Below, piece by piece: positions 51,085-63,400 of a stretch of 64,000 nucleotides of DNA. The translations under genes were made by a program, and so were the position numbers. Source of the DNA: Hirudo medicinalis. Taxonomy: Eukaryota; Annelida; Clitellata; Hirudinida; Hirudinidae. The notes beneath the pieces are model-generated. The model worked only from the letters and a program-made list of their open reading frames with translations. It was not told the DNA's origin and did not search any database. Within the stretch, counting starts at the first letter, position 1, and the number at the start of each line of letters is the position of its first letter. Where the stretch lies: contig MPNW01000434.1 of the NCBI GenBank assembly GCA_011800805.1, positions 168,581-232,580 of the forward strand, written 5' to 3'.

Positions 51085-51857
51085 TTATCTCGGATACAAG
51101 GCTGCTTTCTCGATAAATTTGGCCAGAGTGACGTCTTTCTGGGATAAGCCACCCACATCATGAGTACTGAGGGTAATCTGCAACTAAAGATGAAAAAATT
51201 CAATTAGGCAGTGACTAACGAACTAATTTCAATTTCAAATTGAATGGGGATATTATGCTAATCTCGTAAATCACAAACATCTCAGCAGTATGTCATATAT
51301 TATTATAAAACAAAAACTTACAAGGTAAATAACGTTTGAAAATGTGAGTCTACAGGCTTAAGAAAAAAATATTATGTTGTGAGGAAAGGCAGTTTTATCC
51401 TGCAATTACTCAGAATCAGGATTCAAATGCCCTTATTTGTACCCTGCAACTACTGAGAAGGCTTACTTTGTTGTAAACGTTGAACCATTCTGGATGGTGG
51501 TCCAACTTTTCAGCCTGCATTGCAACCCTTGACATCACTCCAAAAGCCTACAAGTAAGAAATAAATTTTCAAAGCCAAAGAATTTAGCAATACAATCAAA
51601 GATTTTGGGATAAAAACTGAGAAAAAAAATTATTGGATAGTACAGCTAAAAGCTCACTTGATTAAAGTTATTGAATACAAATTCCTTATGTATGGCATCA
51701 CGACCCTCTACGAGCTTCCATCCAGCTTCTAGGAGTGGAGTCAAAACACTCTTGCGTTCTTCTTCACTTAGTTTCACAGCCTTAGATGTCTGAAAATTAA
51801 TTAATGTATTTTAATACTTCGAAAAGCTAACTATTGACTACAATGAGATGCTACCAT
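51085..51857 (-). CDS. pterin-4a-carbinolamine dehydratase (PCBD/DCoH)
   Basis: This enzyme dehydrates 4a-hydroxytetrahydrobiopterin so that the cofactor of aromatic amino acid hydroxylases can be recycled; vertebrate members also bind HNF1. Exons 51857-51855 (ATG only), 51789-51658, 51547-51467 and 51177-51085 give 102 aa, the normal size. The active-site motif is intact: [21 protein letters not shown] sequence reads [16 protein letters not shown], then [20 protein letters not shown], with [15 protein letters not shown] before it. As in PSMA4, the initiator codon forms the whole first coding exon (ATG|GTAGCA). It cannot be assigned to PCBD1 or PCBD2. Confidence 0.95.
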
Positions 51858-52506
51858 CTTAGCGAAGTGCCGGCTTGGAAGAATCTTTGAAAGCGCTCTA
51901 AACTTTGTATTAAACACTAAAGTCATCAGTATCCAAAGGTCATAGTACCTCACCGACAAAAGCAAACATTAACAACCTGGGATATGTTATAAAGTTCACT
52001 TTTATACAAACACTTGCCAATGGAGACAATGCTGCATGCGACTTTTTTTGCAGAATAAACGAAGGTCTTATGAATAACTAATATCCTTTTCGATCAGGCA
52101 TACTTAAATGCCACAATTTGTTAAATTTATATAGCCAGGTCGAAGTTAATTATTAAGAAATAGGAAGAACATGTTTTACGATTTTATGGCAATGATTTTT
52201 TTCCTAAGTGGATTTTTAATTCGAGAATCGACAGATTGCGTCGAAACACTGTTAAAAAAAAAGAAAGAAATTATATCGCGATCTAAACTCAAAAATTCAG
52301 ATGAAAGATGGCTTAAAGCACCGCAGTCTCAAGTGATGGTCTTCATGCTTAAAAGGCTTATGCGGTCTTCCAATTGTCGTCCAATTCGACTTTTTTGTAA
52401 TTTGCTAGATTATATGATGAATATCACCATTGCGCAGGGATACGTAAAGACAAGGTAATTTCTTAGTTGGCCATAAGGCCTATTCAATAAATTATGCAAA
52501 TGTTAT

Positions 52507-52871
52507 TTATTGAGATATGCATCATTACGATAAAAAAAAATATAAAATGTCATCCCTACTGTTGCTATGCTGGCATTGCAAAATCCTTCGCCATCTCCTG
52601 GTTCCACTTCGTCATTCGTGCAAGGTTCTTCGAGTTCCTAAGAATGAATAAATTAAGCCATTAGATATAAAAATGATTAAACATCGATTTAATGAACAAA
52701 CTTCGTGCATCGCAATCTCTTCTTTCCTGATATTTTCAACTTCTTCGGTATGATAAAGAAGTGGGTTACGATGGTGAAGTTGGCAAACCTCTGGCAAAAA
52801 CTTTGAGCGGCCGACTCAGTTTTATCTAAATACTGGTTAAATGCAATCTTTAACACCAACCCCAAAAACAA
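52507..52871 (-). CDS. possible C-terminal exons of an unknown minus-strand gene
   Basis: A minus-strand open stretch (about 52797-52700, EEVENIRKEEIAMHE) can be joined to a segment after a TTCTTAG acceptor at 52638 (ELEEPCTNDEVEPGDGEGF). An AATAAA on the minus strand follows near 52500. The protein would be acidic and helical. No family is recognised, and the start is not found. It could equally be chance frames in 3'UTR-like sequence. Confidence 0.25.
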
Positions 52872-52899
52872 TGTATATTTGATGGCAATAAAAATACAG

Positions 52900-55182
52900 C
52901 ACCGGAGTTTAGCAAATAACTTAAGTGTGTAGAGGTTATAGAGTATAGACTATAAAGTTGCAGTGCTGGCCAATACTGACAGACTGCTTCTTGATGGTGG
53001 CTTGTTTGTCAAGAAAGATCTCTAGCTTATTATGGAGTGGCACTTCGACGTCGGCGTCTAAGTCGCATGGTAGGAGCTATTGGGAGACACAGCCATGGAA
53101 TTTAGAAACTCAGATTTAGGACTTTTTGTAGGACAAAAATTATTAACTTAAATACCGGTATTTAGACTTTGTTTAGTCTTTTTTTTTTATTAGATTTGTA
53201 ACAATAAATAGAAATACATGGAGATTCAAAATATTATTTTAACTACACAACATTTAATTCTTTAGCTCTCTTTCTAAATTTCCAATTTCTGCAGTTTTTG
53301 CCTCACTATATTTTTTAGGCTGTTGGTCTGGACCAAAAGATCCAAAAGATTATTCAAAGTTATGAAAGCTTTCATCCATTAATCTGTAAGATTCCGAAGA
53401 ATTTGTAATCGTCATTATTCCCCACGTGATCCTTAAAATCAAATAACTTCTTTGGAGCTTTTGTAGGTACAAAGAATTAGTATGTTGGAGTTTCAAAAGG
53501 TTGTAAGAATTTAAAAAAAAAAAAGGTACTCCCCAGTGATGTCATTTCATCTTTTTACAGGGAAGTTGGGGCAACACCCTCGCACAATAAAAAGAGAATT
53601 TTGTTGCTTCTAGCCAAAAACCAGGAGGGTGGCAAATGGATTAAGGACCCTGGTAATCTTTCAGATATATGTCATAGTTAGATCCATTGGATGAATGTAT
53701 GCAGCACCAACCAAGCCCCTGTATGATATCACATTTTAACAATGTTTTCTTTCTCGAGCGTATAACTGCTGTAACTCCTAAGTTATTGCGACAAACCCAA
53801 TAATACCCCTTTTTTTAATCTACTCTTTCTTAGCCAATTCCACTCATAATTATCGAGCCATTTGCTATTGAATGAAACTCCAGGCATAATTGGAACTGCT
53901 ATCAAAACTTTAGCAGTTAATGAAACAAGCGAAAGTAATACGACACTTAATTGAGTGCATTCCGGTGTACAGCTAGAACAAAGAGAGAGAGCAAATTCCC
54001 GCTATTTTCGATTCCTTTTTTTTTTATTCGACCTTAACGTACAGGATGCGGCACCCAGTACTTGACCATGAATCCTTTGCGTGAGTAGCTACCGTCGTCC
54101 TTACTGGATGCGAAGGTACACTCTCTCCTGCTTCTCGAGAAGTTACGTTTTAGTGAGGAATGTTTTGCGATTCGTCTCATATAATTTAGTGTAAATTTGG
54201 TTGGGGTTTGAGCGGGATATTTTACAACCGACTGGCTTTTATATCGCAGCCTAATAACAATGGCATTTCTCACTGGGTTAGCCTCACGCAAAAAAAAAAA
54301 ACACTTCCTGACCTAATGTGCATGTAATTAGTAAAATGACATGCAATGAAGTTATCATTCCAAAGTCGTCAAGTGCTTGGCTATCCCAGCAAGTGTAAGA
54401 ATACATTGAAAACACAGCTTGTTTCTCATCGTCAACTTTTGGTATTCCAAAGCAATAAGCGTGAATGATTTATTAACTGTCTTTTAACATATCCTAGGTT
54501 TCATAGAAAAAATTGTAATTTTTGGCTTGTATTTCAGCTGTAAATACGAGATTGGAATGTACTTATCATCAGATTAGTTCAATGAATTTCACTGACATTA
54601 ACATTAGATTCACCATGATTAAAAACAAAATGATTGCATAAGCGAGGTAAAACTCAAGTTACATATCGTAAGTCAAAAATCATTGCAAATCTTAAGTACT
54701 GGAATGAAAAGGTAAAATCTCAGATTCATGAGTGATGAAGTCGGGCGGCCGATTCAACGAAAATTGAATCAAATAATATGAAATGAAACTGATTGAGGTG
54801 TCTGAAAACAGGCTTAAGATGCAAATAATCTATTTAAAGCACTGGTTTGTGAACGTGAAAACTTAACAACCAATTGTTTTTTTTAAACTACTTAAGCACT
54901 ACAGGTCAATGCAGTTTAAGGATGCCATTTGTAAGACTAACAAGATTGTTGAGCTTTCATTAGGAATCCTAAAAACCATTATTATTTCCTCAGAACAATC
55001 TGAATTAAAATAATCTGTTAAAAAAATAAATTCATTTCCCATGGAATATATCCTCGAATAATCATGCAATGCAGTGATGCACGTCACGAGAGAAGATCAA
55101 GATTAAGGCAGCACCTCGATGACGTGCTTTAAAACATTTACGAAGTTTATGCAATTCGGTCAGACATCCTGCAATTTTCTGC
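52900..55182. other. intergenic, nothing recognised
   Basis: I see no supportable exon. A short GC-richer patch at about 54030-54290 has an 85-codon minus frame (MREANPVRNAIVIRLRYKSQ...), without splice or family support; it may be a repeat remnant. The FGD gene's 3'UTR occupies the right end. Confidence 0.45.
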
Positions 55183-55758
55183 TTAAGTTTCACTTTCCAA
55201 GGTGCTCGTGCCCATATTTTCTGCCAGTGAATAAGTGGGAAACATGATGAACTGTTTTTCACTCAGTACTGATTTGAAGCCTTCGATCCACCTGTAAATC
55301 ATTATAGGTTCCTTCAACCGATGACATCAGGGGTCGAATTTAGAAGCGCCCCGTTGTACAAAAAGCATAACAACAGCTCGTATCAGAAAAAGAAATTGTG
55401 TCTTTCCTATAATTACCATCTCTGCAATCGGCATCATCATCATCATTATCTTTGTCAGCAGAATCTTTAATAGTGGCTCCATCATTAGAAGAGAAACGAA
55501 ACTACTAACTCATCGAATTCCTCTTTGCTCGAAGTCCTGAAGTACCTGCTTTTGTTGTCCTTCAGTTGCAGGATGAAGGTGTTGGAATGTTTCGAGGGGA
55601 CCCTCAGTTTGGCATTCTCCAGTGGTATCACGTCCACTTTGTCAAAGTCGTTCGTCTGGTAAAAGTCATCGAAGAGTGTTGTTGCCGAACTTAGCGTTGC
55701 GAACGAATGCTCGGCCGAATTCAATAATGCGGATAAAAATACTTAAAGTAAGCAATGC

Positions 55759-55804
<46 letters not shown>

Positions 55805-57205
55805 TAATAATAATAATAATAAATAATAATAATAATAATAAATGTAATTGGCAATGCTTAAAATATATATTATAATGATTCTGATGCAATCATTCAATAT
55901 TTTATTACTTCAACCCAATAGTTCCTAAAGAAGTAAGAAATGACTACAACATGTCATTTATACAATGCAATATATCATCGACTCACGGCACTGGATATGG
56001 AGTAAAACTTCCCACTGGAATCGATGACGAACCACTGCTTTACCCAATTATCCCTGGGTTTCTTTACCAACAGCTCGCCATCTTTTAACTTCAGACTCTC
56101 TGCCTGTTCGACCAAACGATCAATCAAAACTATCAATTTATAACTAATTAAATATCACTTAAAATATAATATAATATATAATTATTATAATAATAATAAT
56201 ATTACTCATAAATTTAACCTCTTACATTACATTTTGATACTTTTATGTGACAAATGCATATCCTGAAACCTTTCAGCAAACTCAAGGAATTTGTAATTAA
56301 GATGCCTAAATGCAAAGGCATAATTATAAACAACAACAACAACAGCAACAACAACAACAACAACAACAACAGCAATGCAACTGAATTCGTCTCATTTCTG
56401 AAGCGATGATTTCGAGGTCGTAAAGCATGACGCCGTGCGTCGGTCGAAACGATCGTCGAAGAACTCGCCTGCAGTTTGTAAATGGATTTCCTGCTTTCCA
56501 CCAAGCACGAGGTGCAGAACTTGAGCTTCATCGACGAACTCTGCTGGTTCGCGAAACACGATTTGCAGTAGAACTGCAAATTAACAATTAATTAGTGATT
56601 AAATGTAGATAATTTTTTAATTTTAATAATGAAAAAGTAAGTAAATAAATTTAATTATTCTCCGTTAGATTTTGATAAATGATTAGAGTTGAACTCATCG
56701 AGCGAAGTACCTGACAATGAACATGTATTACTCTACTACAGATATAATAACACAATAATTAATTCAATGAATGTAATGTAATATAACTAACTTATATAAC
56801 TAAATAGTACTAATAAATATTACAAAATATTTCTAGATCATATCATATAAGCTGTTAATGTTTACTTAAAATAAATGATAATGCAATGTAAACAACAATA
56901 TAAATAACAACATAATATAAACAACAACATAATATAAACTGATAACAGCTAATAACATGCAAGTATAATAAATAAGAGCAGAACCTTCTGACAATGAGTG
57001 CATCGAACATGCTTGTTGGTGACATCCTTACCACACACGATGCACAACAATTCGAGCTTTTCCCCTCTCACTATGAAGGATTTCTTCTGCAAAGATTAAA
57101 TAAGTCTTAAAACCGAGCATTCATCAGGTAATTTATTATTTGTAATCACATTAGGTGATCAGTTTACCTCCGATAAATATAACATTCACAACCACTTTCG
57201 AAGAC

Positions 57206-57236
<31 letters not shown>

Positions 57237-60200
57237 TTGTTATTATTATTTATTAATGTTAGTGTTATTATTATTATCGTTAATATTATTTACTGCAACT
57301 CACATATAATTAATGGTATGATTTAAATATGAACATGTTATTTATAATATTATTCATTATCATAACATTATAATTATTTATAGTTGTCGTTTCTATAATA
57401 AGTTGTGGCAGAAACGATCTAATTTGGCTAATTAATTAAAATAGAGCAGTTCTCAAAAGCTTGTAAGTCTCACTTCATTCCTTTTGATTGATCTGTTGTT
57501 ACAGTTTGCCACATTCATCAAGCTCTGCAGCCCATCTGAGGTTAATTGCACGGGCATGAATACTTTCGCCGTCACGTGAAAACCCACGTGCGACGACGAC
57601 CGACGTTGCGAACGACAAAAGCATTCGCAAATGTAATTGCTTTGTCGACACAAATTACAATAACAACATCGAGAGCAATAAAATGTCGTCTGAAATGAAC
57701 TCGTGACGCGATCCTGCCGTCGCCACGAGACGGCGATGCGATTTCTTTGCGACGATTGTCGACATTATTTTATAAATGCTTCTTCGTTCATGAAGTTTAT
57801 GGCAAACCAGGCAATGCATTGAGGGAGAATTTAAAAGCTAACTTTTAGTTCCAAAGAAGTCCGGTGAATCTTGTGGGAGGTATTTCAAGTATTCTGACAA
57901 AAAAGAAAAAAATTAACGTTCGACAAGCTGAAAATAAATGCATTAACGCAGTCTGTAAATTGAAAAATAAACCTGTTGAAGTCAAATTGCAAAACACAAA
58001 CTCAAGAAAAAACAACATCATCATTGTATGATTTGAACTCCTAACAGAGCTGCACAAAAGGGAAGGCCTTAACAATCCGGCTATCGACGCCCAGGTTAAA
58101 ATCAAATTTGATTTTAAAACACAAACTCTAGAAAAAAACAACAACATTATACAAGATATTAAGTTATCATATGAATGATCAATTATTGTTGCATTAAAAG
58201 CAACTTTGACTAAAAAAAATTATATGTAGATTATCCTTGTAATACAATAAATTAATAATTAATAATATTAAAAATGAATTCTGGATTGAAACAGGAAATA
58301 TATCATACTATGACGAGTAACGCTGAGTACAAAACAATTCGAAGCAGTGGAAGATTGGCAAGTTGTTGTTGCATATTTTTTGATGGATGCATCATCATTA
58401 TCATCATCATCATGAGAGGATAAACAATGGAGACGAATGCATCAACAGGAAGCAGTAACCAAAGACACATTAACCGAAAGGCTCGTTTATTTTTTGATTA
58501 TTAAAGCATTAAGGAGCATCGAGTATCAATCGAACCACTCTTACTTTTTTATTTACAGATTAAATGAGGTGTTACAAAAAAAAATTATTCTTGAAAAGGT
58601 CAGCGTACATAAAGGTCAGGTAGAAGAATGTAATTGTTAAAATCAAAATTCTTACGCTTCATGAAGAGGAGATATTTCGGTATTCTTTGGACGAGGTTCA
58701 ACATGTGGTTTTGGAGAGTCAGTTGGGCGCATTTGGGATTCGACTAAATGTGAAGAACATGTATGGACATCGTAGTTGTGATCATTACACATCATCGTAA
58801 CCATCATCATCGATATCATAACCATTATTTGTCTTCATTTTATGATCTTAGTAAACTTGGCTGAACCAAATTTTCACAAGCATTGAAACAATTTGCAATA
58901 ATTAACGATAATTGCAACGATAATTATTATAATAATAATCATCATCATCACAATCATTCCTAACACTCAGCTACCTGTATTTCATGCAGACATTTCTGGA
59001 AGTTGACATTCTTCTTCTCCTTTTGAGATATGGCCCTCATGGCTTCAGAGAATCCAGCCAGACAGTCAGAGTAGATGATCAACTTTGGTGCCAATCTATC
59101 GAACACCTCGCCCAACAAACTGCAATTTAACGAAGCTCTAAATCACCTCACCATTCTCTAGAAGTGTGTTTAAAGTTAGTAAGTTAAAATAATTACTTAA
59201 GGTTTTTTTAATTGGTTTGGGTGGAGTTTAAATAAAGTCGTGAGCAAGCGTTAATTGGTCAGTTTATTAAACGCCAACCCTGCCTTCACAGGAAGAATGT
59301 TTAGCAGCAAATTTAGACTTAAGCGGGCAGACCTTCGAACGACGTAACTATTTATCGATTGAAATTCAATCAATTTTAAAAATTCAAAGTGGCGTTTCAA
59401 TTCAATCGTTCCAACCATTCTTCTGATGCAACACACTTCTCCAGTTCTGGAAGCATTCTCTCCTTGTGGAACTTGAGAATGTCCGACGTGTTGACGAACA
59501 TCGTCCATGCCTCTTGTTCTGTTATCGCCTTCATGTTCATCAGTTCACTTTTAAACTGTCAGGTGAATGAGATGAATCTGATCACACAATGAAGCCAAAG
59601 GCAGTAATAATTAAATCATTGAAGAAGAGCAACAATAAATAAACTTAAACAACTTGAGCATAAATACATCAATAATTGAATTATTAACAATTACGCGTTA
59701 AAATATTAATAACTAATTTCATTGGCTATTTGGATTTCAAGTGCTTTAATGGAAAAGGGGATTGCATTCAATACACTACTAATTAATAATATAGTCATCA
59801 TAATATAGGCTATTTTGAGGGACTCGAACTATAAACCAACTAGCTTTTTTTTTAAACCTGCTTTGCCAGCCATGCGCATAATCAACTTTGCTCGTGCCTT
59901 TGTGCATACCATTTACGTTCTTCAAATAAAACCAATTACCTGCACTCAAAGAACCAGGTGATTATGACGGTGCTCCTAACTCGTCAAACGACGATAACTC
60001 GCATGTCGCCGTCATGAGAGGCAAAGCCTTAAACGTTAGTCTGTGCACAATGTTCACTGCTCGCAGTATCTCTCGAGTTTAAAGCTTATGTGATTTAGGA
60101 AAAGGTGAAAGTTGAAAATAGAACTGTTGACCTAAGAATTGCTTAGAGAATGACGTGTGCAAATTTTGAGTCGCTACCATCAACCATACGGGAGGAGTTC

Positions 60201-61379
60201 TTGGGACAGATGGGCATAAGCAAGTATTTTCTGTTTTATATTATAGATAAGTTGATAAGCAAATCATTGAGAATTTAGTGAGAAGATGATCATGCCCCGT
60301 TACTGTCAACAAAACTGAATATGCTGCTCACGTATTCAATGAGCTCCAACTTGTCGATGTAGTTGATCTCACTCTGATGCAGCTCCTTCAATGTCATCTC
60401 TAACTTCGACTGCACCTGCTGCATTTTTTAAAATTTATGGTATTATCATCATTTCAAGTCATTCATTTTTTGAATCATTTATTTTGTTTTTATTTTTTGT
60501 CTTAAAAACCTATCATCATCATCATCGCTTCCGCACCACTGCCGCAATTAATACCACAGAACCGACATCCCGTCGACAACAAGAAACAGACGAGGAATTG
60601 CATATTTTAAATCTCCAAGGTGATGCAAGACCACATAATAATCTGCAAGTTCAGCAGAGATGAATGGCAGGCTGATAGATCTTTAATTTGCATCAAGGGA
60701 CTGCACATGAAAGTAGAAGAACAAATATCTGCGTCATCTCCTTAAGCATATTCATTGCTCAAAGTACTTGTCAGTAATGTTGTAATCCTTGTCGATAATA
60801 ATAATTATCATTTTCAATGGAGAGGGAGCAGCATGGTAACATCATTGTTACAGAATTATTAATGCAAATTTGGTGGCATCCATAAGGACGTTAAGGAGGA
60901 CGAGTACAATTTGCCCGTCAAACGCCCAAGGCACCGTTCTTTGGTTTTTGTAGGACATTCGGCATCTTTGTAGTTTTTCATTAGTAGAAAACGAGTAGAG
61001 GTTTACTCGCTAGTTCGAATGCCGAAGGGTTTACGGACGACCGGTCTTGAAGTCGCCCGAGTCATCGTCGTTTGAGGAGCTGCTCATTGCCTTTCTGGTA
61101 CGGGCACGAGATCACAAGAGTGCATTTAATGCAGTCAATTGATTAATCTAATTAAATCTAACAGCAACACTCAACACTAAAAAAAAAATATCGAGAGTGA
61201 TCATGTTTGCTTAACAACTCTGATTTCATTACATTAAGATTCAAATCCCACACTCATTATTCATAGCATAATAGTCCTTTTGGACTGGCGTGGGCCGAGA
61301 GCTCACGATAACAATAATAATAATAATAAATAATAATAATAATAGTAATAATCAATAATAACAAAAAATAATAATAATA

Positions 61380-61416
<37 letters not shown>

Positions 61417-61638
61417 GCACAATAAGAAAACATCCACACCTCTTTGTTGTCTTGCTTCTGTGGCTTGGTCTGATTCNCATTACATTAAGATTCAAATCCC
61501 ACACTCATTATTCATAGCATAATAGTCCTTTTGGACTGGCGTGGGCCGAGAGCTCACGATAACAATAATAACAATAACAATAATAATATTAATAAAAATA
61601 AAATAATAGTAATAATAATAACAACAACAATAATAATA

Positions 61639-61681
<43 letters not shown>

Positions 61682-63400
61682 GCACAATAAGAAAACATCC
61701 ACACCTCTTTGTTGTCTTGCTTCTGTGGCTTGGTCTGATTCAAGGGTTCCTCGTCATCTGAGGTTCCGCCGGGCAAGACATTGGCTAAGTCGTTGTCGTA
61801 CGTGTCGACGAAACCGGCAGGGAGGGAACGTTCGGCAGAGAGTCGGATGATGGCCCTCCTCTTGGAAGAGCCGAGGTGACTGTCGGTGCTCAATTTCCTG
61901 AGAACCACTCTCGGCTCAGAATCAACGAAACAAAGTTCACTGTTCGAAGATTGTAGGCTTTCTTGTGAATTTGAATTAGTTTCGGTTTCAATCTGCTCAT
62001 GGTGACTTTTAAACAAAGGTGAAGACGACGATGACGACGATGACAGAGGTGATGACCTAGAACTGATGTTGCCCATGAAAACTTTGGATTTGAAGTTGAT
62101 TGCAGACTCTTGACCTGGGACAGATTCAGGGGACACATTGTCTTGATTATTGCCTTTAATTATATTGTTGTTAGTGTTGCAGTTATCAGCTTCAATTAAC
62201 AAGGCAGAATGGTCTGTCTTCCTCAGTTTCAGCTTGTAGAAAGGCAACTCTTGAGAGTTTGAGTCTGTCTCATTTGAAGTGCTGGTTGTGTCAACATTCT
62301 TGCTAGAACTATCTTTCCTGTGCTTTTTAAGAACAGATAGATAATCAACACATTCATTTTTAAAATCCGTTTTAGAAGATTTGTGGGATATTTGGTCTTG
62401 TAACTCATACTTTGGCAATTCCGTTCCGTCGGCAATTGAATCGCTGTCGTGTCGTGAAAGCCGTCTTTGTACGGCACATTGAATTGCCGGCTCGTTGCCT
62501 ACGCCTGCATATTCATGAGGATCTGCACTCATTGTTTTGGAATCCAACGTGGGTCGGCCTCCATAAAGAATGGAGTCCGAATGTTCGGAGCTTTTCAAAA
62601 TCCGCCTGAAGAACGGAACTTCGTCGGAGGCTCATCGTTCCGACCGCTGAATATGATTTCTCTATTGCCGCCGACCTGTCCCACGAGTTGTTGTTGCTTA
62701 CAGTTGCTCTTAAGAATGCTCTTCAGTCTTGGAAGATTACTTGCTTGGCCATGTAAACACTCTGCATCGAGTAAATCGTCGGCTAGTCTCTTGGATTGCG
62801 GTGGTACAGGCGACGATCTCATAGACGAAGGCGACGACATTAGTCCCGACGCTCTAAAATCACTCTGTCTGGAATCTGCATCATCAGAGATGGTTTTGTA
62901 AGATCCCTCGTCGTTTGCTCGACCTCGATCGTACAACGACGAGGGTCTAGTCCTACGAATTAGCGATCGGGTGTCGACGAGGTCGTCCGATCGGACGAGA
63001 CACGACACCGACATGGACGACGATTTGTCGGAGAGCAAACTTTTGTTCCACTCGGACGTCCCGCACGGCTTGAGAACGGACAAGTAATCGACGCAGCCAT
63101 TGTCTGTGTTGGCCTTGGCACCGACATGACCCAATTTTGCAAAAGGTTTTTTGGAGGAAGTGGATGTTTCGAAGATGGAACTTAACTTCGAGACCGAAAC
63201 TTCGGTCAATTCGGGCGACGGGCTTCCCGCCGATTTGGAACTTTCAATCTCGCGAGGTGAAGAACTCGCGACAGGTGCGACACGGCGTCCGTGCCCCGAT
63301 GAGCCATTGGCGTTTGACGTTTCGTACGTAGAAGATCCAACACTTCGTCTCTCGCAACGACTCGGTGTTTTAGGGATGAAGACATTTTACATGCACTTTC
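55183..63400 (-). CDS. FGD-family RhoGEF (DH-PH-FYVE-PH) with long Ser-rich N-terminus
   Basis: FGD proteins activate Cdc42 and remodel actin at membranes. Supported minus exons are: N-terminal Ser-rich exon(s) about 63390-61705, small Ser/Asp exon near 61095-61030, DH exons 60418-60332 (TLKELHQSEINYIDKLELIE), 59555-about 59430 (FHKERMLPELEK), 59119-58975 (LAPKLIIYSDCLAGFSEAM) and 58743-58656 (QNHMLNLVQRIPKYLLFMK, the DH signature helix), PH1 piece about 57600-57480, FYVE exons 57086-56985 and 56573-about 56375, PH2 exons 56103-55987 (GELLVKKPRDNWVKQWFVID) and 55709-55510, last exon 55291-55183 (WIEGFKSVL...). The FYVE has the Cys pairs CIVC, CTHC, CKSC and CTSC, but KHVRC stands where R(R/K)HHCR should be. 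The N-terminal part contains CVDYLSVLK twice and changes frame near 62600. The start codon and part of PH1 are not found. Confidence 0.8.
55759..55845. repeat. (AAT)n array
   Basis: This is an AAT trinucleotide run with three frame slips, in the FGD intron between the two PH2 exons. Confidence 0.95.
61227..61742. other. single-N gap (61477) flanked by duplicated exon end and intron
   Basis: The block from CATTACATTAAGATTC at 61227 recurs at 61478, directly after the N. It contains GGACTGGCGTGGGCCGAGAG, an AAT array and the 3' end of the long FGD exon (CACACCTCTTTGTTGTCTTG). Only the right-hand copy joins the rest of the exon. The left copy is most likely a false duplication made by joining two contig ends inside the AAT array. 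Confidence 0.85.

Noticed and set aside
54034..54291. 85-codon minus frame MREANPVRNAIV...
   Set aside because: No splice context, neighbour or recognisable family; kept only as a note in the intergenic entry.
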